Shown here: positions 1-6,331 of the stretch, one piece after another | Numbering within the stretch: position 1 is the stretch's first letter | Layout of the letters: every line of letters starts with the position of its first letter | From: an uncultured Chloroflexota bacterium | Lineage (GTDB): Bacteria; Chloroflexota; Anaerolineae; Aggregatilineales; Phototrophicaceae | Length of the DNA stretch: 8,819 nucleotides | Direction: 5' to 3' | Assembly: GCA_937864975.1 (NCBI GenBank) | Contig: CALMDI010000419.1 | Location: 1 to 8,819 of the forward strand | Made by a program: the position numbers and the translations under genes | The notes under the pieces: model-generated | The model's input: only the letters and a program-made list of their open reading frames with translations | What the model was told of the DNA's origin: nothing | The model's database searches: none

Positions 1-371
1 CGTCCTATACGCAGATTGTCCAGTCCGTGAAGGATGGCACCTGGGAACCAGGTTGGGACTGGCTCGGTCCCGACTGGTCGGACATGAACAACCCCGACAC
101 GTCCCCGGTGGGCTGGGTGATGGGCGACGGCTTGACCGACGAGAACCAAGCCACGCTTCAGGAATTCATCGACTACCTCGCGGAATACGCGACCAATCCG
201 ATGACACCGGAGAACGAGCAGGGCATCACCAGTATCGCGCTTTGGGAAGGTCCGCTGAAGTTGCAGGACGGCACGGAGCTTGCCGCGCCGGGTCAGTTGG
301 TTGACCCGCTCGACGTCTGGTATCTGCCCCAGTTGCTGGAAGGCATGATCGGCGCCAGCACCAGCGAATAG
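1..371 (+). CDS. BMP-family ABC transporter substrate-binding lipoprotein, C-terminal part (5' end outside window)
   Basis: This is the last ~122 codons of an extracytoplasmic binding protein of the BMP/PnrA-like family (purine nucleoside-type ligands), read in frame from base 3 to the TAG at 369-371. Visible family marks are a V-x-DGTW segment near the start, a conserved 'GPLKLQDGTE' strand followed by 'APGQL' (about 40 residues before the end), and a 'WYLPQLLEGMIG' closing helix. Family members are usually around 330-400 residues, so roughly two thirds of the gene, including the lipoprotein signal, lies upstream. The GTG at 27 is internal to the continuing frame and is not a start. The matching ATPase and permease genes follow at 1758-5336, so it should deliver ligand to that importer, with a Rieske oxygenase gene lying between. 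The ligand cannot be read from this fragment; purine nucleoside is the family default. The family call is confident, the substrate is not. Confidence 0.85.
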   Translation, partial: SYTQIVQSVKDGTWEPGWDWLGPDWSDMNNPDTSPVGWVMGDGLTDENQATLQEFIDYLAEYATNPMTPENEQGITSIALWEGPLKLQDGTELAAPGQLVDPLDVWYLPQLLEGMIGASTSE

Positions 372-433
372 AGCGCCTGTTGCTCCTACCCCTTCCAGAG
401 ACGCGGTCAGCAGCGCGATAGCAGCATTCGATT

Positions 434-469
434 AAAGCGCGACACTTCATGATGAGGTGTCGCGCTTTT
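434..469 (+). terminator. Rho-independent terminator after the BMP gene
   Basis: Bases 434-445 pair perfectly over 12 bp with 457-468 (AAAGCGCGACAC / GTGTCGCGCTTT). The stem can be extended inward by a T-G wobble and two more pairs, leaving a 5-nt loop. The right arm ends in TTTT. The left arm begins with AAA, so weak termination from the opposite strand is possible too. Its position 63 bp after the BMP stop suggests that binding-protein mRNA is largely separated from the downstream genes, a common way to keep the binding protein in excess over the membrane parts. Confidence 0.85.
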
Positions 470-605
470 GTGTCGGTCAAATCGCCATAAGCGTCCTGCG
501 CGCGATTTGGTGCGTTTCACCTTAGCCACGCGCCGATGGATTCGTTAAACTTCTGACGAGGGATGGAGTGCAGTATACCTGGGTTCGGTCAGGAGGCGAC
601 GTCCG

Positions 606-1574
606 ATGATTGACGACCCGATTTTGAAACGGGACTGGCACGTGGTCGCGTGGTCGCGCGATCTGATCGAGGGGCAGTTGCTGCCCGCGCGCTTGCTGGG
701 CGAAGACGTTGTGCTGTGGCGACTCGGCGAGCAGGTTATGGCATGGCAAGACCTGTGCGTTCATCGCGGCACGCGCCTGTCGATTGGGCGCATCGAAAAC
801 GAGCAGGTGATTTGCCCTTACCACGGCTGGACGTATGACGAGTCTGGTCAATGCGTCCGAATACCCGCGCACCCGGAGCAAACGCCACCGGCGAAGGCGC
901 GAGTCGAGCGCTATCACGCGCGGGAAGCCTACGGCGCGGTCTGGGTCTGTCCGGGCGATCCGGTGCAGGATGTGCCCCCGTTCCCCGAATGGCACGATTC
1001 GACATTTCGCGTGGTTCCCTGCGGTCCCTATGCCTTCCGCGCCAGCGGACCGCGCGCGCTTGAGAATTTCCTCGACGTGGCGCATTTTCCTTTCGTTCAT
1101 GAAGGCTTATTGGGCGATCAGGGGCATACGGAAATCGAGGATTACAACGTCATCACCGACGAGCGCGGCGTGACGGCGGAGGACATTCGCGTCTGGCAGC
1201 CCGACCCCGACGGCACGGGGCAGGGTGCGCTGGTCAGCTATAACTATCACGTTTACCGTCCCCTGACGGCGCACTTTGAAAAAAGCGCGCAGGGTCCCCG
1301 CTTCGCCATGCTGTTCAATGTCACGCCGGTCGAGCCGCTGCAGTCGGTTGGCTGGATGTGGGTGGCGATGAACTACGGGCACCACCTCCCGGAGAGTGAC
1401 ATCAGCGGTTTTCAGGATCGGGTCGTCGCGCAGGATATTCCGATTGTCGAATCGCAGCGCCCGGAACGGCTGCCACTCGATCTTCAGTCGGAGCTTCATT
1501 TGCGCTCCGACCGGACGGCGATTGCCTATCGTCGCTGGCTGAATACGCTCGGTTTATCCTTTGGCACCGCCTGA
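606..1574 (+). CDS. Rieske [2Fe-2S] non-heme iron oxygenase, alpha/catalytic subunit
   Basis: This 322-residue protein is a cytoplasmic ring-hydroxylating or O-/N-demethylating oxygenase. The Rieske cluster motif is complete: C51-x-H53 and C70-x2-H73, within 'CVHRG' and 'CPYHGW'. The mononuclear iron site is also complete: N154-x2-D157-x2-H160-x4-H165. The probable carboxylate ligand is D277 in a 'QDIPIVESQRPE' segment. This length and pattern resemble the vanillate O-demethylase/PaO-like class of single-component alpha subunits. Such enzymes need a separate ferredoxin/flavin reductase, and none is seen here. The ATG at 606 is preceded by AGGAGG at 591-596 with a 9-nt spacer, which fixes the start. 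It sits between the BMP gene and its ATPase gene, so the substrate may be what the importer brings in; that is inference. Substrate specificity is unknown. Confidence 0.9.
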   Translation: MIDDPILKRDWHVVAWSRDLIEGQLLPARLLGEDVVLWRLGEQVMAWQDLCVHRGTRLSIGRIENEQVICPYHGWTYDESGQCVRIPAHPEQTPPAKARVERYHAREAYGAVWVCPGDPVQDVPPFPEWHDSTFRVVPCGPYAFRASGPRALENFLDVAHFPFVHEGLLGDQGHTEIEDYNVITDERGVTAEDIRVWQPDPDGTGQGALVSYNYHVYRPLTAHFEKSAQGPRFAMLFNVTPVEPLQSVGWMWVAMNYGHHLPESDISGFQDRVVAQDIPIVESQRPERLPLDLQSELHLRSDRTAIAYRRWLNTLGLSFGTA

Positions 1575-1600
1575 TAGCGCGGGCTAAACGGAGTGCTATC
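1573..1600 (+). other. Weak hairpin just after the oxygenase stop
   Basis: GATAGCGC at 1573-1580 pairs with GTGCTATC at 1593-1600 (8 bp including one G-T wobble) around a 12-nt loop. It overlaps the oxygenase stop codon and has no following T-run, so it is not a convincing intrinsic terminator. It could protect an mRNA 3' end or be chance. Confidence 0.3.
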
Positions 1601-1635
1601 GCAGCAGGTCGATGAAGGGGTTTCGAGGGTCGAGT

Positions 1636-1679
1636 GAAAACTGAAAAGCTACCTATGCTGTTATCCTTAAAAATGCAAT
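1636..1679 (+). promoter_or_regulatory. AT-rich stretch, candidate promoter region for the ATPase-permease operon
   Basis: This is the most AT-rich piece of the 183-bp gap between the oxygenase and the ATPase gene, in an otherwise GC-rich neighbourhood. It contains -10-like hexamers (TATGCT at 1654-1659, TATCCT at 1662-1667) and a -35-like CTGAAA at 1641-1646, but no pair has ideal spacing. The base composition and position support a promoter somewhere here; the exact boxes are not certain. Confidence 0.25.
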
Positions 1680-1708
1680 CGTCACACCGCACGTTTCCGC
1701 ACCGGTGT

Positions 1709-1741
1709 CTACCCGAACCTCTAGTCTCCCTACTCGAACCT
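1709..1741 (+). repeat. Paired 12-bp direct repeats, 21 bp apart, in the ATPase leader
   Basis: CTACCCGAACCT (1709-1720) recurs as CTACTCGAACCT (1730-1741), with one mismatch and a start-to-start distance of 21 bp, about two helical turns. Such spacing suits a protein binding the same face of the DNA. Both copies contain GAACCT, which is complementary to the AGGTT at 1749-1753. The second copy can form a 5-bp hairpin with a 7-nt loop that covers the AGG likely used for ribosome binding ahead of the ATG at 1758. Function is inferred only. Confidence 0.4.
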
Positions 1742-1757
1742 TATCGACAGGTTTCCG

Positions 1758-3236
1758 ATGGATATTGAGCTTCGGAACATCCACAAGTGGTTTGGTTCCA
1801 TTCACGCCAACAACGACATTACGGTCACGCTCAAGGGCGGGCGGATTATCGGCGTTCTCGGCGAGAACGGCGCGGGCAAGTCCACGCTCATGAAAATCCT
1901 TTCCGGTTTTCAGCCTGCCGACAGCGGCGAAATCTCGATTGACGGCAAGCCCGCCGTTTATCATGGTCCGCAGGCGGCGATTGCAAACGGCATCGGCATG
2001 TTGCAGCAGGATCCGCTGGACGTGCCCGCGTTCAGCGTGCTCGAAAACTTCTTGTTCGGGTTGTCCCTCAACCGTAAAGAGGCGCGCAAACGGCTGGTGG
2101 AAATAAGCCAGCGCTTCGGCTTCGATCTCGACCCCGATACCCCCGTGGCGAACCTGACGATTGCCCAGCGCCAGCAGCAGGAAATTGTGCGGCTGCTCGC
2201 GCTTGGCGTGAAAACGCTGATTCTCGACGAGCCGACGACCGGAATTTCCGCTGAACAGAAGCAGCTCCTGTTCGACACGCTGCAATCGCTGGCGCGGCAG
2301 CATGGCATGACGGTCTTGCTTGTCTCGCATAAGCTGGAAGACGTGATCGCGCTGTGTGATGAAGTGATCGTCCTGCGCGCGGGCAAGCTGGTGGGCGATA
2401 GGCAGATGCCCGCGACGACGCAGCAGTTGGTTCGGCTGATGTTCGGGCAGGAATTCGCGCCGCCGACGCGCGAGCGCGTGCCGCTTGGGGAACCGGTCTT
2501 ACGGCTGGATGGCGTACTGCTGCGGGACAAGCGGCTGACAATTGACACCTGTACATTTCAGGTGCGCGCCGGGGAAGTCGTCGGGCTGGCGGGCTTGGAT
2601 GGCAGCGGGCAGGAGCTTCTCATTCGCGCCTGCGTAGGACTGGTGAAACCGAACCGCGGGAGCATCGTGCTTGCCGGGCAGGACATGACCGGCAAGCCGT
2701 ACCGTCACTACCTTCAGTGTGGAATTGCGTTCGGCGCGGCGGGACGGCTCGAAGAAGGGCTTATCGCCGGGCTGACGCTGACGGAACATGTCGCGCTCGC
2801 GAACGAAACCGACCCGCTGATCGACTGTGACGCGGCTCGCGAGCACACCGCGAATCAGCTTGCGCTCTACAACGTGCGCGGTCGCGCCGAAGACCCCATC
2901 GAGCAGCTTTCGGGCGGCAACCAGCAGCGCCTGTTGATGGCGCTGATGCCGGAGGAACCGCTGGCGATGGTGCTGGAGCAGCCGACGCGCGGCTTGGACG
3001 TCGACTCGGCAAGCTGGATCTGGCAGCAGTTGCTGGCGCGGCGGGCGAGTGGGACGGCGATTGTCTTCTCGTCCGCCGACCTTGACGAATTGGTCGCCTA
3101 CAGCGACCGGATTCTGGTCTTTTACGCGGGACAGGTCTACGAGATTGACGATGCTTCGACGGTCACGATTGACGATCTGGGGCATCTGATCGGCGGTGAG
3201 TTCGAGGGATCGGGCGCGGGAAGGCGGCTGGCATGA
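1758..3236 (+). CDS. ABC transporter ATPase, double nucleotide-binding domain (nucleoside/sugar-type, BMP cassette)
   Basis: This is the energising subunit of the BMP-type importer: 492 residues, two ABC domains in one chain, on the inner face of the membrane. Domain 1 has Walker A G35-ENGAGKST-43, Q-loop near Q83-Q84, a divergent signature 'LTIAQ' (133-137), Walker B with D157-E158, and the switch histidine H191. Domain 2 has a Walker A-like 'GLDGSGQEL' (279-287) in which the lysine is replaced by Q285, a good signature LSGGNQQ (384-390), and E407-Q408 where Asp-Glu would normally be. Domain 1's nucleotide site, completed by domain 2's signature, is therefore consensus, while the other site is degenerate. 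That is usual in this class (YufO-like). Only a weak AGG at 1749-1751 precedes the ATG. The stop overlaps the next gene's start (ATGA, 3233-3236), showing translational coupling to the first permease. Confidence 0.93.
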   Translation: MDIELRNIHKWFGSIHANNDITVTLKGGRIIGVLGENGAGKSTLMKILSGFQPADSGEISIDGKPAVYHGPQAAIANGIGMLQQDPLDVPAFSVLENFLFGLSLNRKEARKRLVEISQRFGFDLDPDTPVANLTIAQRQQQEIVRLLALGVKTLILDEPTTGISAEQKQLLFDTLQSLARQHGMTVLLVSHKLEDVIALCDEVIVLRAGKLVGDRQMPATTQQLVRLMFGQEFAPPTRERVPLGEPVLRLDGVLLRDKRLTIDTCTFQVRAGEVVGLAGLDGSGQELLIRACVGLVKPNRGSIVLAGQDMTGKPYRHYLQCGIAFGAAGRLEEGLIAGLTLTEHVALANETDPLIDCDAAREHTANQLALYNVRGRAEDPIEQLSGGNQQRLLMALMPEEPLAMVLEQPTRGLDVDSASWIWQQLLARRASGTAIVFSSADLDELVAYSDRILVFYAGQVYEIDDASTVTIDDLGHLIGGEFEGSGAGRRLA

Positions 3237-4342
3237 CGAAGAACCAGACACTGCTCAATCTGGCGCTGACGCTCCTTCCCATTATTGCCTCGGTCGTCAT
3301 TAGCAGCATCCTGATCCTCGCCGTAGGCAGCGACCCGCGCGGGGTGTTTGAAAAGCTCTGGGAAGGCGCGTTCCGCAATAGCAACGCGCTGGCGGGCGTG
3401 CTCAACTTCTGGATTCCCCTCACGCTCGCGAGTATCGGCTTGGTCGTGACCTTCCGGGCGGGGCTGTGGAACATCGGCGTCGAGGGGCAGATGATGATGG
3501 GCGCGGTTTTCGCCAGTTGGGCGGCGCGCACGCTCGTTCTGCCGACGCCGCTGCTCATCCCGATTGAGATTGCCGTGGCGATGCTCGGCGGCGCCGCCTG
3601 GGGTGTGCTGGTCGGGTTGCTCAAGACCCGACTCGGCGTTCACGAAATCTTCGGCGGCGTCGCGCTCAACGCCATCGCCAACGTCTTCACGATCTACCTC
3701 ATTTCCGGTCCCTGGCAGCCGCCCGAAGGTGGAAGCGCCCAGGCGACGCCGCCGTTCCCCGATTACACGCTCTTGCCGGAGCTTTCGGGCGAATTTCCCG
3801 TGAGTCTGTTCGCGCTCGTCCTCACAGTTGTCGCCATCGGGGCAATTTTCCTGGCGCTGCGCGGCACGCGCTGGGGCTTGGAGCTGAAGGCGACGGGCAA
3901 AAACCCGCGCTCGGCGCTGCTGCTCGGCGTGCCGACGGAACGCAGCGCCCTGAGCGCGTTAATCGTCTGCGGCGCGCTGGCGGGCATCGCCGGAGCCTAC
4001 CGCGTTCTCTTCACCTACGACAGCCTGCGACCGCTGGCGTCGGGCGGCATTGGCTTTCTGGCGCTGCTGGTCGTCCTGCTCGTGTCGATGAAAACGCTGC
4101 TGGTGCCGCTGGTGGCGTTTCTGGTTGCCGCACTTTTTACCGGAAGCACGCGCCTCAAAGTCGCGCTTCAGCTTGACCAGTCGCTTGCCGATGTGCTTCA
4201 GGGAACCGTCGTGTTGATGGTTTTGCTCTCCAATGGGCTGCGCGAGCGACTCGCCCTGCGCGGGCGCGTGGGCGAAGGCGAGCCGGAAACCGAATTTAAG
4301 CCGATTGCTCCGGTGACCACCGAGGCGCCAACCTATGAATGA
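3233..4342 (+). CDS. ABC transporter permease 1 (BMP/nucleoside-type, BPD_transp_2 family)
   Basis: This 369-residue integral membrane protein is one of the two different permeases forming the importer channel. The hallmark is 'FRAGLWNIGVEGQ' (about 74-86), the conserved segment of YufP-like permeases. Hydrophobic segments include about 10-32, 60-77, a run around 105-130, and several in the C-terminal half; an extracytoplasmic loop rich in Pro, Gly and Ala follows residue 160. A GGAAGG at 3219-3224 lies 8 nt before the ATG. It overlaps the ATPase gene by 4 bp and the second permease by 8 bp, so the three are surely one operon. The C-terminal ~35 residues are charged and polar (Glu/Pro/Thr-rich), a likely cytoplasmic tail. 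The family assignment is firm; the ligand is not determined. Confidence 0.92.
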   Translation: MTKNQTLLNLALTLLPIIASVVISSILILAVGSDPRGVFEKLWEGAFRNSNALAGVLNFWIPLTLASIGLVVTFRAGLWNIGVEGQMMMGAVFASWAARTLVLPTPLLIPIEIAVAMLGGAAWGVLVGLLKTRLGVHEIFGGVALNAIANVFTIYLISGPWQPPEGGSAQATPPFPDYTLLPELSGEFPVSLFALVLTVVAIGAIFLALRGTRWGLELKATGKNPRSALLLGVPTERSALSALIVCGALAGIAGAYRVLFTYDSLRPLASGGIGFLALLVVLLVSMKTLLVPLVAFLVAALFTGSTRLKVALQLDQSLADVLQGTVVLMVLLSNGLRERLALRGRVGEGEPETEFKPIAPVTTEAPTYE

Positions 4343-5336
4343 CGAACTACTCAATATTCTCGGCAGCGTCGTGCTCAATGCAACACCGCTGGTGATCGCC
4401 AGCCTCGGCGAGACGATAACCGAGCGCGCGGGTGTGGTGAACCTGTCGCTGGACGGCAGCATCGTGCTGTCGGCAATGCTCGGCTTCGTCGCGGCGTACA
4501 GCGTGTCACAATCCGGCGCGGGCAGCGAGATCAGCCTGATTCTCGGCGTGCTGGCGGCAATGCTGGCGGGCGCGATTGTCGCGCTGATCGTGGCGATTGG
4601 CGGCATTGCGCTCCGGCGCGACCAGGTGGCGGTTGGGTTTGTCCTCACGCTCCTTGCGGCAGGGCTGGCGCAGTTTCTGGGGCAAAACTTTACCCGTATT
4701 CCGGGTCCAACTGTGCCGTATGCGCCCATCAGTCTGCTCAGCGATATACCTATCCTCGGTCCGATCTTTTTTCGCCACAACATCTTCGTCTATTTCAGCT
4801 ACGTCCTGATTTTCGTCACGTGGTTCTGGCTGTTCCGGTCGCGCCGGGGGCTGGCGCTTCGCGCCGTCGGCGAGCGACCGGAAGCGGCGTTCGCGCGCGG
4901 CGTAGACGTGAACCGCCAGCGCTATGTCTACACGGCGCTGGGCGGAGCGCTGGTGGGGCTGGCGGGCGCGGCGTACTCGCTCAGCATCAAGCCCGGCTGG
5001 GCGACGCCTCCGGTGATGCGCGGCGACGGCTGGATCGCCCTCGCCATCGTGATTTTCGGCGGCTGGCACCCGTTCCGGGTTGTCCTCGGCGCGTACCTGT
5101 TCGCCTCGCTGCGCGCGTTGTCAACCGTTATTCAGCGGACGCCGGAGATTAGCATTTCGCCGGTCCTGCTCAACCTGCTGCCGTGGGTGCTGATGATCGC
5201 CACGCTGGTGATGGTCAGCAGCGGCGGCGTCGAACGGCTCTTACGCCTGCTGCCGCGCCCGATCCAGAAGATGACGCGCAATGTTCTGCGCTCCGATCCA
5301 CCCGCCGCGTTGGGCACGCGCTTCGAGGCGAAGTAG
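4335..5336 (+). CDS. ABC transporter permease 2 (BMP/nucleoside-type, BPD_transp_2 family)
   Basis: This 333-residue partner of the preceding permease completes the membrane heterodimer. The hallmark is 'GETITERAGVVNLSLDG' (25-41), the second-permease version (YufQ-like) of the Asn-x4-Glu-Gly motif; here Asp40 stands where Glu is more common. Multiple hydrophobic helices follow, including about 65-88, 98-115 and 150-166, and a 'GERPEAAFARGVDV' cytoplasmic loop typical of the family, which probably contacts the ATPase. The start ATG (4335) lies inside the end of permease 1, with GAGG at 4322-4325 nine bases upstream. The acylphosphatase start follows 11 bp after the stop, so that gene may share the transcript. 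The C-terminus is basic and polar. Confidence 0.92.
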   Translation: MNDELLNILGSVVLNATPLVIASLGETITERAGVVNLSLDGSIVLSAMLGFVAAYSVSQSGAGSEISLILGVLAAMLAGAIVALIVAIGGIALRRDQVAVGFVLTLLAAGLAQFLGQNFTRIPGPTVPYAPISLLSDIPILGPIFFRHNIFVYFSYVLIFVTWFWLFRSRRGLALRAVGERPEAAFARGVDVNRQRYVYTALGGALVGLAGAAYSLSIKPGWATPPVMRGDGWIALAIVIFGGWHPFRVVLGAYLFASLRALSTVIQRTPEISISPVLLNLLPWVLMIATLVMVSSGGVERLLRLLPRPIQKMTRNVLRSDPPAALGTRFEAK

Positions 5337-5347
5337 GGAGGCACGTG

Positions 5348-5650
5348 ATGAGCGAGACTCCACAGCAGCTTCATGCGGTCGTGCATGGGCACGTCCACGG
5401 CGTCAGCTTTCGCTATAACACGCAGCGTGTTGCCGAGCAGTTATCGCTGGATGGATGGGTTCGAAATGCGGACGACGGCACGGTCGAGGTCGTCGCGGAA
5501 GGGTCCCGCTCGAAGCTGGACGAACTGCTGGCGTTTCTTCACAAGGGTCCGCCCGCCGCGCAGGTGACGGCTGTGGACGTCGAATGGAGCGCCGCAACCC
5601 GCCGCTATGACGGCTTCAAAATCCGCTCGAACCGCTTTTGCAATGGGTGA
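5348..5650 (+). CDS. acyP: Acylphosphatase
   Basis: This is a 100-residue cytoplasmic enzyme hydrolysing acyl-phosphates such as acetyl- or 1,3-bisphosphoglycerate-type mixed anhydrides; length and sequence match the small acylphosphatase family. The phosphate-binding loop is 'GHVHGVSFR' (14-22) with catalytic R22. The second catalytic residue is N40 in 'GWVRNADDGTVEVVAEG'. The start at 5348 is chosen because GGGAGG at 5336-5341 lies 6 nt upstream and the protein then has family length. A GTG at 5345 is in frame directly before it and could also serve. The frame stays open much further upstream but would overlap the permease. Only 11 bp separate it from the permease stop, so co-transcription is likely. 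A functional tie to the importer is not evident; it may simply be a housekeeping passenger. Confidence 0.93.
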   Translation: MSETPQQLHAVVHGHVHGVSFRYNTQRVAEQLSLDGWVRNADDGTVEVVAEGSRSKLDELLAFLHKGPPAAQVTAVDVEWSAATRRYDGFKIRSNRFCNG

Positions 5651-5677
5651 CGTTCGTATAGTCTCAAGGCACGAATA

Positions 5678-6085
5678 ATGCGCCTGTTTGATGTCGTAGA
5701 ATTCGTGGTAGATATGCCTGAATGTGGGGTTAAAGCTGGCATGTCCGGCACAATTGTCGAGATTTTGGGCGGCGACCTGTATCTCGTCGAGGTGTTCGAT
5801 AACAGTAACACGGTCGATGTTATCGAGGCGCGCTCGGAGCAGATTACCCTCAAAATACCCTTTCTCGAAAGGGGCGAGAAAGTGGCGCTCGACGCCGATA
5901 TGCCCGATGAAAAGCTTCAACACGGTGACATCGGTACGGTAGTGGGCAAAGCGAAGGGGGGTCAATTCGTGGACGTCGCTTTCAGTACCCTCGATGGTCA
6001 TCCCTACCGTACGTTGACGATTCATGTGCAGCAAATTCGACGTCTGAGCCGTAATGAAATCGCTCATGTGAGAATCATAGAATGA
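5678..6085 (+). CDS. Protein with two tandem DUF4926-like domains
   Basis: This 135-residue protein has unknown function. It reads as two copies of a ~60-residue SH3-like unit. Copy 1 (about 1-58) has 'LFDVVEFVVDMPECGVKAGMSG' then 'TIVEILGGDLYLVEVFD'. Copy 2 (about 64-126) has 'GEKVALDADMPDEKLQHGDIG' then 'TVVGKAKGGQFVDVAFS'. The shared pattern (D/E-x-V-x-L..D-MP..G-x2-x-G-x-x-GT-V..V-x-V-x-F) is that of DUF4926, usually a single-domain small protein. There is no signal peptide or membrane segment. AAGG at 5666-5669 sits 8 nt before the ATG. GC is clearly lower than in the neighbours (187 of 360 bases by hand count between 5701 and 6060, against 39-43 of 60 in sampled pieces of adjacent genes), which hints at transfer. 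It lies 27 bp after the acylphosphatase stop, so read-through is possible. Confidence 0.75.
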   Translation: MRLFDVVEFVVDMPECGVKAGMSGTIVEILGGDLYLVEVFDNSNTVDVIEARSEQITLKIPFLERGEKVALDADMPDEKLQHGDIGTVVGKAKGGQFVDVAFSTLDGHPYRTLTIHVQQIRRLSRNEIAHVRIIE

Positions 6086-6140
6086 AGGGCGCTGCTGGTA
6101 GCCACTTAAGAGTCCTCGTACCAGCGTTGACAGCCCTTTC
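6084..6140 (+). other. Long interrupted inverted repeat after the DUF4926 gene
   Basis: AAGGGC at 6085-6090 pairs with GCCCTT at 6133-6138, and GCTGGTA at 6094-6100 pairs with TACCAGC at 6119-6125, around an 18-nt loop with an internal bulge. It begins at the DUF4926 stop codon and is followed by TTCGCCC rather than a T-run. It may act as a 3' stabiliser or poor terminator on the + strand. The pairing is visible; the role is a guess. Confidence 0.4.
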
Positions 6141-6173
6141 GCCCTCACCTAAACTAGCCCTGTCCTAGAAATC

Positions 6174-6201
6174 AAAAAGCCAGACGGTTGAGTCTGGCTT
6201 T
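6174..6201 (-). terminator. Rho-independent terminator of the tRNA-Leu gene
   Basis: AAAGCCAGAC (6176-6185) pairs with GTCTGGCTTT (6192-6201), a perfect 10-bp stem with a 6-nt loop. Read on the - strand it is followed by a T-run (6178-6174) and starts 8 nt after the tRNA 3' end, a textbook tRNA terminator. On the + strand it also ends in TTT, so it may stop transcripts coming from the DUF4926 side as well. Confidence 0.88.
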
Positions 6202-6208
6202 CGATGTG

Positions 6209-6292
6209 TGCCAGCGGTGGGAGTCGAACCCACACGCCCGCAAGGGCACGCGATTTTGAGTCGCGCGCGTCTGCCGATTCCGCCACGCTGGC
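6209..6292 (-). tRNA. tRNA-Leu (anticodon CAA)
   Basis: The reverse strand folds as an 84-nt class II tRNA. The acceptor stem GCCAGCG (6292-6286) pairs with CGCTGGC (6216-6210), and the discriminator base is A at 6209. The anticodon stem CGCGA/TCGCG encloses the loop CTCAAAA (6260-6254), giving anticodon CAA at 6258-6256, which reads UUG. A long variable arm (GCCC-TTGC-GGGC) and a T-arm GTGGG-TTCGACT-CCCAC are present. The long variable arm, discriminator A and anticodon all point to leucine. The CCA end is not encoded: CAC follows the discriminator. The gene is transcribed toward the DUF4926 gene and is divergent from the sigma factor gene, whose ATG is only 32 bp from the tRNA 5' end. Confidence 0.95.
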
Positions 6293-6301
6293 GCTTCGAT
6301 C

Positions 6302-6331
6302 ATCTTACCATACCGAAAGTCGATATGCCAG
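6302..6331 (-). promoter_or_regulatory. Candidate promoter of tRNA-Leu overlapping the sigma factor start codon
   Basis: On the - strand, CTGGCA (6331-6326, 4 of 6 matches to the -35 consensus) is followed after 18 bp by TAAGAT (6307-6302, 4 of 6 matches to the -10), ending 9 nt before the tRNA 5' end. The -35 box would overlap the sigma factor ATG at 6325. Position is favourable but the boxes are only moderate. Confidence 0.3.

Noticed and set aside
551..580. Promoter for the oxygenase gene (TATACC at 574-579 with an upstream -35)
   Set aside because: The -10 matches only 4 of 6 and no acceptable -35 lies at 16-18 bp, so it was not listed as a feature.
1653..2330. Long minus-strand open frame opposite the ATPase gene
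   Set aside because: It is an antisense shadow of a gene with all ABC motifs and shows no family resemblance itself.
5183..5347. Upstream extension of the acylphosphatase frame
   Set aside because: It overlaps the clearly coding permease end, and a strong ribosome binding site at 5336-5341 supports the start at 5348.
5417..5431. Perfect 7-bp inverted repeat AACACGC-A-GCGTGTT, operator-like
   Set aside because: It lies inside the acylphosphatase coding region at conserved-family residues, with a single-base centre; most likely chance.
5657..5662. TATAGT as a -10 box for the DUF4926 gene
   Set aside because: No -35 at proper spacing, and the implied start would remove the AAGG ribosome binding site from the transcript.
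5441..6148. Minus-strand open frame of 235 codons opposite acylphosphatase and the DUF4926 gene
   Set aside because: Both plus-strand genes have recognisable family motifs and ribosome binding sites; the reverse frame spans both and matches nothing I know.
6208..6324. Upstream extension of the sigma factor frame by 39 codons
   Set aside because: The extension is the antisense of the tRNA-Leu gene; an ATG at 6325 gives normal ECF sigma length.
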